Positions 47,768-59,700 of a DNA stretch of 64,000 nt are shown here, in pieces (position 1 is the first letter of the stretch; every line of letters begins with the position of its first letter). The stretch spans positions 3,534,001 through 3,598,000 of the forward strand of contig NW_026963310.1 of NCBI RefSeq assembly GCF_036588685.1. Direction: 5' to 3'. The stretch is from Mytilus trossulus (lineage: Eukaryota > Mollusca > Bivalvia > Mytilida > Mytilidae). The translations under genes and the position numbers were made by a program. The notes under the pieces are model-generated. The model made no database searches, had not been told where the DNA came from, and saw only the letters and a program-made list of their open reading frames with translations.

Positions 47768-50700
47768 GTAAGTTGTGATATATAATATAAGCATAGAGTG
47801 TACCTGGTAAAGTATATATTGTTAATTTACGTTTCAAATTATAAAACGGACACATCAAACTAATTCAACTGTAGATGTTGTGTTTAACGTCCCCTGAATG
47901 TATTAACCACCATTAGCAAGGATACACTTTGACTGTTTTTAAACAAAAAGCATGCACAATACCTATTATCACGGAGGCAACAGGTTCGACGTATTATTAT
48001 TATAAACAACATTATATATCAGCATTTTGAAGGTACAAAACTAAGAATTAAACACAACAGAAGACTACGGACTTAATTGTAACATTAAAAAAGAGTAACA
48101 AATCAATCGTTATACAATTCATTAAAAAATAAGTTCTAGAAATGTTAATATATACTCTATTTCTTACTAAATTAATTTAAAGCTTGGGTTTGAAGGTGAT
48201 ATTCGTCTTGTAAATAGCAGACTTGAGATTTTCTACAATTTTGTATGGGGAACAGTGTGTGATGATTTTTTTGAGGACATTAATGCTCATGTTGCCTGTA
48301 AACAACTTGGATACAGGTATGTGCATGCTAATTTCATTTTGAAATGTCTTATTACAATGATGTGTTACGACACTAGTATGTACCAGGGTTGTCGCGTGTG
48401 AAGGAATTAGTAAACGCAAATTGCTTTAAGAAATATAAAGACAATGACACCCAAATAATGAGTAACTGGATCATGTGGATAGAGTAGAGTACGACAATCA
48501 AATTAACTATAACAAATGAAAATTGTGTATCTAGTTTTAAAACTTTTTGACTGCAATAGTTTCATTATCCATTAAACTACATAATTAGAATTTAAGATTC
48601 CCAAAAAAAAATCCGTTTAATTTTTTCTTATACTTTGTTACCCCTAGAAAATGATTTACATTCGAAAATATTCCGCAATATGGTACACCGTTTTGGATCG
48701 TCAAAGGAATTCTTTTGAACAAATGTAAACAAACATGACAAATAATGTGTGTTCTGATTGGGTTTAGATAAACCATGTAGATGATATGCCTTTAGTATAG
48801 CAGGGAGAAAATTAACGTCTCTATGTACTTTATTATGTATCATATTGACGGCGAAATAAGTCATTTTTGACTAAATGTGATCGAATACATTGATGATAGT
48901 TGCCTAAATATTACCTCCTATATATTTCTAGAAATATGATTACAAAACGGTACTGAGAAAACGTCTTACAGATTTCAACAGACGAAGAAATTGATGAACT
49001 ATTGAATGAATTCATAAAACACAATTAAAGCGATAAATGGAGGCATGCGTTTGTGAATGGTTAATGAAAGTAGTTTATTAATAAATGCTAACGGTATTGA
49101 AAATTTTCTCACTTTCATAGGTTAATTGTCTTAATAAAATATGTAAAGATAGTTGGTTATATGAATTCGTAACATAGTGTGTTGGTTATCGAATACGGTG
49201 TATATGGGGTCAGTACATTCAATTTTCCTATTGGAGCCTCGCTGTCACCCCTTATGAAATTTACAGATCCCATATATAGGACACTACTAGCACACTATGT
49301 TACTAATAGATATAGGAAGATGTGGTGTGAGTGCCAATGAGACAACTCTCCATCCAAATAACAATTTAAAAAGTAAACCATTATATGTTAAAGTACGGCC
49401 TTCAACACGGAGCCTTGGCTCACACCGAACAACAAGCTATAAAGGGTCCCAAAACTACTAGTGAAAAACCATTCAAACGGGAAAACCAACGGTTTAATCT
49501 ATATAAACAAAACAAGAAACACGTATATATTACTTAAACAAATAATAGTATGCATTAATATCTGATAATAATACATCAATATTCATGTTTTATAGTACTG
49601 GTGTTTCATTAGGAAGTGATGTCGATGATGGCTCTGGAAGAATTTGGCTAGACAATGTTAACTGTGCCGGTAATGAACAAAAACTTATGAATTGTTCACA
49701 CGAAGAGTGGGGAGGTGGAAATTGTAATCACAATGAAGACGTAGGAATTTATTGTTTTAATAATACTGCAGGTACGTTCTAAAATTACTTGTAATTATTT
49801 GCTAAGTTATACTTATAAAGTGATAGATATGGTATGTAAACGAAACAACAAATCCATACTGTATAGTTGTCTTATAATAGCGTAACTTAAAGATACAATC
49901 TGTTTTATTTATAACACAAAGTAAAATAACTAAAATACCGAACTTTTGACAAAATTCAAACGTAAAGTCTCTAATCGAGTGACAGAATCAAAAGCTTAAA
50001 CACATCAAATGAATAAATAACAACTTGTATATTCCTGACTTGGTACACACATTGACCAAGGACAGGCACTGGCAACCAAAACACATCAAGCTTTTGCCTT
50101 TTATTTGCTTAAACATAATGAGACGGAGTCGAACATGTGGGTGAGCATGAACATAATCCATTATTAATATGCATTCGGTACTAAATATCTGAATATTTTT
50201 TAAGTGTCACTTTTATCAAAGCAATTTTATGACAATTACAGTAAACACAATTCTGTTTACCATGGCTATATAGAACACTCTTTAGCTATGCATAATTAGA
50301 TGTGTGTTTTTCTTTATATTTACTCCGTAGTGAGTACTACTTTCTTGTCAAATTTTAACTACTAAACGACGGTATACTTAACAATGTTAAGAACAGAACG
50401 GGACGTATGATTGATTTATTTAAAAATATCATATAAAAGAAGAAATGTTGGCCCTTTTTATATCTGTCGACAAAGTTTTTAGACTCCGTAGACTCAAAAC
50501 TATGTACAAAAAAGAATAAAATATGATGCCGGTATGGAATCAGCAAGAAAAAGGTCAATGTTGGCACCCTATATTGATAATAACAACATATATAGCCGTT
50601 TGAAATATACAATTCTTCACTTAAATGTCTAACATTCAATCTTGAGGTACAAAAAGTACTCAATTACCAAGCCGGTACAAGAAAGTTAATCAAAAGAAAG

Positions 50701-53700
50701 AAAATCTGTCGCCTTTTTTTGTTATCGACACAAATAAAAGTAACCGTAGACTTAAACGGGTCTCATTTTGTATCAACTTATTCATCATAAGAAGAAAATG
50801 TTCATGCCAGCACAGTAGGTTCACTAAAAAGGATACATATTGGCACCATTTGTAGATACAGCCAACAAAAACAGCAACCTGAAACCTTCATGTCTTCACT
50901 TTTGTGTCTGAGAATCCATTTAAACTCATAAATATTGCTTTATTGTCAGAATATGATAAAACACATGAAATGGTGTCGCTTTTTATTGTTTCGCGACATC
51001 AATATAAGTAACCGTAGACTTGTAAACCTCAAGTTATGCATTCTTATAGTTGCCGACAAAAGTTTTAGTAACCGTACACCTCTCACCTGTCTAAAACTGA
51101 CAATTCTGAGGAACCAACACAATAAAATGTGAATGCCAGTCAGTAATAACCAAGAATATTGTCAATATTGGCACCCATTAGTGCTAAATGCAATATAAAT
51201 AGCCCTTTAAAAACCTTTATTGATTCATTTTTAGGTCTGACAGTCCATTTTTAGGTATCAAATGTCCACTATGATCAGGCCAGAAAAAGAATTTTATAAA
51301 AAAAAAAAATTTGACGCTTTAAATGGTTTCACGACATAAATATCAGTATCTCTAACCCTAACCCTAACACTAACCCTTACACTAACCCTAACCCTGACCC
51401 TAACCCTAACCCTAACCCTAACCCTTCTCACGCATGCGCAGTCACAGAAAAGGGCAGACATGCGCAGAAGTGAAAAAGGTCATCTCACTAACCCTCGCCA
51501 AAGTCCACTTCATGTACCAAACCCTGACTTGAACCTTAACTCTAATTCTAACCTTAACCCCAACCCTAACCTTAACCCTAACCCTAACCCTAACCCTAAC
51601 CTTTACACTAACCCTAACCCTAACCCTTTCCACGCATGCGCAGTCACAGAAAAGGGCAGACATGCGCAGAAGTGAAAAAGGGCATCTTACAAACCCTCGC
51701 CAAAGTCCACTACCATGTACCAAACCCAGACTTTAACCTTAACTCTAACTCTAACCCTAACCCCAACCCCAAACTTAACCCTAACCCTAACCCAAACCCC
51801 AAACTTAACCCTAACCCTAACCCTAACCCTTTCAACGCATGCGCATGCACAAAAAAGGGCAGACATGCGCAAAAGTGAAAAAGGGCACCTCACAAACCCT
51901 CGTCAAAGTACACTACCATATCCCTGACCCTAACCCTGACCCAATCCCTGACCCTAACCCTAACCCTAACCCTAACCCTAACCCTAACCCTAACCCTTAC
52001 CCTTACCCTTACCCTAACCCTAACCCTAACCCAAACCCTAACCCTAACCCTAACCCTAACCCTTACCCTAACCCTAACCCTAACCCTTACCCTAACCTTA
52101 ACCCTAACCCTTACCCTAACCCTAACCCTAAACCTTACCCTAACACTAACCCTAACCCTTACCCTTACCCTAACCATAACCATAACCCTTACCCTAACCC
52201 TTACCCTTACCCTAACCCTAACCCTAACCCTAACCCTAACCCTAACCCCAACCCTAACCCTAACCTTAACCCTAACCTTAACCCTGACCCAAACCCTAAC
52301 ACTAACCCTAACCCAAACCCCAAATGTGTTAAACATGTTGTTTTGGAGGCCTTACTCCATCTCGGAAAGGGTAAGTCTAGGAGGGTAACCGATTGGATTT
52401 TCGTATTAAGTTTTTGAACAAACTTCTCAAAAATCACAATTTTGGAGGGATGGGGGGTCGGGTTATGGTTTTTGGTACTTTTCATAGTCGATCTTTTCAA
52501 TATTTCAACATAATTCTATGCTTAGATCGGCTTGTTGTTAAAAAATCGACCCCGTAAGGGGCAGTACATTTTGACAATTAAGCCTGTAGTGAAGACCGCA
52601 AGTCTTTATCAGTTGTAGTTTAGGAGTTGGGGTTAACTCGGGGTAAGGCTTTACTCTCCCACAAACATTTCTTCAGTGAGGTCGGATAGTGCTGCCGTAC
52701 ATTTCAGTGATACCCATAAGTTTTCATCCTCTAGATTGCCTTTCCATCTTTTAGGAACAGTTAACTTTTTAAAAATATCTCTATTCAAATCCATTCTACA
52801 TCTCTTTGAAGGTTGAACTCGGTTAGGGTTAGAGTTAGGGTTAAAACTATGTACCCTCTCATTGAAAAGTGCATAAAACTATAAACGTTGATTACTCTGA
52901 CATTGCTTATCCGATTTGAAAGATCTTTAGCGTTTTGGAAAGCAAGCCCCAACAGGCTTCTACGCGATGCATTTATTGTTTGGTCGTTCATATTAAACTC
53001 CTTCTTTTCCTGTCAATCTGTAACATTGTAATTTGGTAGTGTTTGCCGGCTCGTATCTTTGCCGTTTCTCAAGCAATCGGAAAAAACAGTTTAGTAAATT
53101 AGACTCAATTTTCAAGTACTTTCTGCATAAACTCAGGTCGGAGAGTCCATTCCTGTAACAAAAAAGGTGGGTTGAAAAATCTGCAAAATTCTTTGTAAGT
53201 TTTGCATTTTTCTCACAAGAATAACGAATACTCTGTCATTTTAATACTTCAAGGCTGACACTTTTTTGTATACCTAAGGTGACAAAAAGCGGAAGAAACT
53301 GGTGTATATAAGACGTGTATATCTAGTGGGGTTATTCAGTAACAACATGAAACGTGTTTGAACAAAATCGACGAAAGACAAAATACGCCGGCTATTTCAC
53401 ACGGTCCAAAAGAGTTTTTGATGGTTTCTCACTCTCCGAATTAGGTGTGTGAAATTTAAATGGTGTGGCTCACTTGCAAAGAGGAAATCAATATACTAGT
53501 AGTTAAAAAAAAAAAAAAAAAAAAATAATAATAATAATAAAAATAAAATATATATAATTTGAAACACTCCAGCATGTGACATTTAGCAGACCAGTACTTA
53601 AAATTCTAAACGATACATAAATCTTATTCAAAGATAAATATCATACGTGTTTAAATACTTACATGCTTAATCAATATCATTCGTCATGAAATTTTCAGAC

Positions 53701-56700
53701 GTAACTTATTTCTTTATTATTATGAGGCTGACTTCATGCAGGAACTTCTTAGGAAGAAAGATGAGAAGTTAGCAATATCCTTTAACTCTACTTTCCGCTT
53801 TATAGATGACGTTCTTTCACTAAACAATTCAAAATTTGGTGACTATGTGGAACGCATCTATCCCATCGAATTGGAGATAAAGGATACTACAGATACAGTT
53901 GAGTCGGCTTCATATCTTGACTTACATCTAGAAATTGACAATGAGGGTCGGTTGAAGACAAAAATTTACGACAAAAGAGATGCTTTCAGCTTTCCAATTG
54001 TGAACTTTCCATTTCTAAGTAGCAACATTTCAGCAGCACCTGCAGATAGGGTATATATCTCTAAATTGATACGATATTCCCGTGCTTGCATTTCCTATCA
54101 TGATTTTCTTGATAGAGGGTTACTGCTCACAAGGAAGCTATTAAATCAGGAGTTCCAAATGGTGAAGTTGAAATCATCCCTTCGTAAATTTTACGGACGC
54201 CATCACAAATTGGTTGACCGTTATGGAATAACCGTTTCACAAATGATATCGGATATGTTCCTTACGTCGTAACTATAATCCCCTTCCCTTTCATGAATTT
54301 GACCTACCGAATTAGACTATTTACCGGATTTGTAATCACATAAGCAACACGACGGGTGCCGCATGTGGAGCAGGATCTGTTTACCCTTCCGGAGCACCTG
54401 AGATCACCCCTAGTTTATGATGGGGTTCGTGTTGTTTATTCTTTAGTTTTCTATATTGTGTCATGTGTTTTATTGTTTTTCTGTTTCATTTTAGCCATGG
54501 CGTTGTCAGTTTGTTTTAGATTTATGAGTTTGACTGTCCCTTTGGTATCTTTCGTCCCTCTTTTATTGCTGGTGGACGTTTCGTCCCCGAGGGTATCACC
54601 AGCCCAGTAATCAGCACTTCGGTGTTGGCATGAATATCAATTATATGGTCATTTTTATAAATTTTCTTTTTACAAAACTTTGAATTTTTCGAAAAAGTAA
54701 GGATTTTCTTACCCCAGGAGTAGATAACCTTAGCCGTATTTGGCACAACTTTTCGGAATTTTGGATCCTCAACGCTCTTCAACTTTGTATTTATTTGGCT
54801 TTTTAACTATTTTGATCTGAGCGTCACTGATGAGTTTTATGTAGACGAAACGCGCGTCTGGCGTATAAAATTATAATCCTGGTACTTTTGATAACTAATT
54901 ATATCCAGGTAAATACTTAAAAACCTTATTATGTTCAAATTCGTAGCCTCAACCGAACATAAAACATTTATCAATATAATACAAAACTCTCACATGGGAG
55001 TAGCCACTTGCAAAAGTCAAGTGCATTTTATTCAGGTAATAAATACACGTAATTCATTTTATATCAATGAAAATTATGAAAATTGTCTGTCTCTAACTAG
55101 CACTGCAACATCAATATTTGCGACTTCTTGGACTATCAACCTGTAAATAAATAACTTTCATAATTATTTATTTGGAAAAAAGCATCTAGAGCACTTGACT
55201 GCAATGACTCGAATGACTTTAACTACTATCAAACCACCCGTGCATAAAAGTTTTCCCGCATACTTTATATATCCAATCAAACAGACCTTTCTATAAATAG
55301 CATAGACACATGTTCCTTACCAAACAAAACAAACTGTATCGATATATGTACAACTTTGATAAATATAATACATAATTTTCAGTCAATACGTTTGAGATAA
55401 CTGTATTGTACTCTGTGCTCCGACGGCATAAAAGGAAGTTGTCGAAACTAATCATACAGAATTGATATCCCGATTCTAATGAAACCGACAGACATCAACG
55501 TAAAGCTATACCTTAAATCTTGCATAAGTCGTCTGTGCTTGCTTGTATATTTTAATAGCATCAACTGTGAAAATGAACAGTTTATATCATGTAGTTCTGT
55601 CAATACACTGTTTCGTTTGTCAAAATGACGTCACAGCTAGTTATCTAAAATGACGTCACAGCTAGTTATCGAAAATGACATCACAGCTAGTTATCTAAAA
55701 TGACATCACAGCTAGTTATCTAAAATGACATCACAGCTAGTTATCTAAAATGACGTCACAGCTAGTTATCTAAAATGACGTCACAGCTAGTTATCGAAAA
55801 TGACATCACAGCTAGTTATCTAAAATGACATCACAGCTAGTTATCTAAAATGACATCACAGCTAGTTATCTAAAATGACGTCACAGCTAGTTATCTAAAA
55901 TGACATCACAGCTAGATATCTGAAATGACATCACAGCTAGTTATCTAAAATGACATCACAGCTAGTTATCTAAAATGACATCACAGCTAGTTATCTAAAA
56001 TGACATCACAGCTAGTTATCCAAAATTACTGACATCACAGCTAGTCATCTAAAATGAACATGCTAACTGAACATCGTCTACAATATTTAAGACATAAGTG
56101 AAACTTTAACAAGAACAAATGTTGAACGAAACAAATATTCAATACTAAACAAATCATTTTATCAGCCCTCAACAGCTGAGATTGTGTTAAAAACTAAATG
56201 ATTTTCTTCTAAACACTGAAGAAAAATCAATACAACGTCAAAATTGTAAGCTACATAAACATGCATGAGCACTTACATAGTAAAGAGCCTACTGAGAGCG
56301 CATAGAGCAACACAATACATATTCGTATATAAGTAAGGAGATGTGTTATGATTTTCAATGTAGCAACTATTTACTAGAATGGATTCGATTTTTGTCGACT
56401 TAATGTAAAGCATGTAAAGTCTTAACTTAAACAAAACATTAAATTGTAAAACTGTAATTTTACAAAAATGTGACTAGTAGCGTTGATTTTCTTTACTCGT
56501 GTCAACACATTTCGTAGTACATTACATTTGAATTGACTTTAATATAACATGTTTAAGAACTCATCTAGTATTACTAGTAAATGAAATAAAATAAAATCAG
56601 TTAGTATTAATGAAATATTTTCAAGAACAGGTTTTGACTACACTAAAGTGTTTTACAGGTTCAAGATCAATTACAAAATCTGAACTAGAAGGTGATTATT

Positions 56701-59700
56701 CACTTGGTGTAGTTGTCGGAGTAGGTGTATGCTGTATTATTGTGACAGTTATTTTAGTTTTACTGAGCCAGTATGCAATTTTGCATTGGAGAAAGTATAA
56801 AGGAGGTATGTTACATCCCTATCTAGTTAAGGATTATGTACCCTTCTTAACAAGCAAAATACAAATCATTGTTATTTCAATATTTCAATTCAAATATATA
56901 CATATGATACACCAAAATGTTCCTCATAAAATGTTTTACTCATTTGCATGGGTAATTTCTTTAGTTTCATCACCAAATGATCACATTATCATAAAAAGTC
57001 ACCAATTCTTGCAGAAAATCCACCATTGTCATTTCTTCACCAATTTATACAAAAAATTGTGAAAATCAAAGAATGAAACATAAACAATATCATGCTAGTG
57101 TTTATTTGTGATACATAAGTTTCATGAACTGACACATTCAAATCATATCAAGGGTCTCTTGAAAAAAAACTGGAGTACAAATTGTATTGGAACTACTTTT
57201 TTAATACTAAAGTATGGAGTATCATATTGATATGAATAAAAAGAAAATAATTTAAAATTCCTTAAACAAGTTTATTTATGTCTATTATACATATGTGTTA
57301 TGTTAAATTGTTTTTGAAATATAGTTTTCCATAATTTGGGCTATTGAAATTACTGAAAACCACAAAACAAAATTTCAAATACAAAAAGGGAGATAATGCA
57401 CCTTAATGATAAAACAAAGATTGATGGAATTCATATATAAAGTGTTGTGTGATAATTACAATCTTATATTTTTTATTGGCTAACTTGAATATTGTAAAAT
57501 TGTTTAAAAATCCTTCCATTTAAACTTTTTTTTCTTTTAAATAAATAATTAAATCTACTGTTTCGTTTGTCAAAATGACATCACAGCTAGTTATCTAAAA
57601 TGACGTCACAGCTAGTTATCTAAAATGACATCACAGCTAGTTATCTAAAATGACATCACTGCTAGTTATCTAAAATGACATCACAGCTAGTTATCTAAAA
57701 TGACATCACAGCTAGTTATCTAAAATGACATCACAGCTAGTTATCTAAAATGACGTCACAGCTAGTTATCTAAAATGACATCACAGCTAGTTATCTAAAA
57801 TGACATCACAGCTAGTTATCTAAAATGACGTAACAGCTAGTTATCTAAAATGACATCACAGCTAGTTATCTAAAATGACATCACAGCTAGTTATCTAAAA
57901 TGACATCACAGCTAGTTATCTAAAATGACATCACAGCTAGTTATCCAAAATTACTGACATCACAGCTAGTTATCTAAAATGACATCACAGCTAGTTATCT
58001 AAAATGACATCACAGCTAGTTATCCAAAATTACTGACATCACAGCTAGTCATCTAAAATGAACATGTTAACTTAACATCGTCTACAGCACTTAAGGCATA
58101 AGTAAAACTTTAACAAGAACAAATGTTGAACGAGACAAATATTCAAGACTAAACAAATCATTTTATCAGCCCTCAACAGCTGAGATTGTGGAAAAAACTA
58201 AATGATTTTCTTCTAAACACTCAAGGGAAATCAAACAACGTCAAAATGGTAAGCTACATAAACATGCATGAACACTTACATAGTAAAGAGCCTACTTAGA
58301 GCGCATAGAGCAACATAATACATATTCGTATATAAGTAAGGAAATGTGTTATGATTTTCAATGTAGCAGTAAATCTTCTAGAATGGATTCGATTTTTGTC
58401 GACCTAATGTAAAGCATGTTAAGTCTTTACTTTAACAAAACATTGTATTGTAAAACTGTAATTTTACAAAAATGTGAATAGTAGCGTTGATTTGCTTTAC
58501 TCGTGTCAACACATTTCGTAATATATTACATTTGAATTGACTTTAACATGTTTAAGAACTCATCTAGTATTACTAGCAAATGAAATAAAATAAAATCAGT
58601 TAGTATTAATGAAATATTTTCAAGAATAGGTTTTGACTACACTAAAGTGTTTTACAGGTTCAAGATCAATTACAAAATCTGAACTAGAAGGTGATTATTC
58701 ACTTGGTGTAGTTGTCGGAGTAGGTGTAGGCTGTATCATTGTGACAATTATTTTAGTTTCACTGAGCCAGTATGCAATTTTGCATTGGAGAAAGTATAAA
58801 GGATGTATGTTACATCCCTATCTAGTTAACACTTGATATTTAAAAGCAATCAGTATATAAAGAAACGAAGATGAGATATAATTACAAATTAGACAACTTT
58901 CGACAAGATACCAAATAACTAAGAACCAACAACGTGTGATGCCTATACCACTAAATCAGCTATAGGTCCATTTACTGCCTTTAACAACACGTAAAGCCCA
59001 TATCGCATAGTCAGCTATACAATGCTCCAAAATTACAAATATAAAACAATTGAAAAGAGAAAACTTATGGCACAAATAACCGAAAACAAATATGTAACAC
59101 AGCAACAAACGACAACCACTTAATTACAGGCTCCTTATATTAGACAGACACATACATACATTCTGATGCGGGTTTGAACATGTAAACTAGATCCCGGCCC
59201 TACCCATAACCTGTGACAGTACAACATAAGAACGAACTCTTAACATCAGTTGAAAAGGGGTTAAACCATCTGATGAAAACAACAAGAAATACATAACAAG
59301 TGACTAGGTACAGCTCAACAACACTTTTTTGGACACTACGTATTCAGTTTACTTGATTACATATCTGACGTAATTAATAAAAGATAAATATTGTTCACAC
59401 ATTGTTGACAATATTATGGAATATTTACAACTGTATTACAAGTGATAGGCTAGTACTAGCAATACAACGATATTTATTTACATATTTGTTACCTGAACAT
59501 CTTCTTTTTATCTAATTTGGATCCTTCTGAAACGAGCAATTAGTTTGGATGGCGCGTTGAGCGTAAAACGTTAAATTTCTTTTTAAGTCTTTTTACATTT
59601 CATCGTGTATGTTAGTAATTGAAAACATGTCTGTTTATATTTGACCATGTTGTACACTATTAGTATCACACTAAATGTTTACAGGTGACCCCGACCCAGT

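Larger units (their letters stand above)
55607..56830 (+). repeat. segmental duplication, copy 1 (contains TM exon A)
   Basis: Directly repeated at 57557-58829 with few differences outside the minisatellite. Both copies start actgtttcgtttgtc and end at tccctatctagttaa. Each has the minisatellite, about 600 bases of intron and the transmembrane exon. Confidence 0.9.
57557..58829 (+). repeat. segmental duplication, copy 2 (contains TM exon B)
   Basis: About 50 bases longer than copy 1 because its minisatellite has two more units. The spacer 56831-57556 between the copies is unique. Confidence 0.9.

Noticed and set aside
51839..52417. 192-codon open frame of PNPN and PYPN repeats, and reverse RVRV frames
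   Set aside because: A pure consequence of the hexamer CCCTAA, which has no stop in several frames. No unique sequence, start context or splice support.
56610..57062. 150-codon frame running through transmembrane exon A into the intron
   Set aside because: The TM exon has a good donor at 56806; sequence beyond it has no counterpart in copy B and is AT-rich intron.
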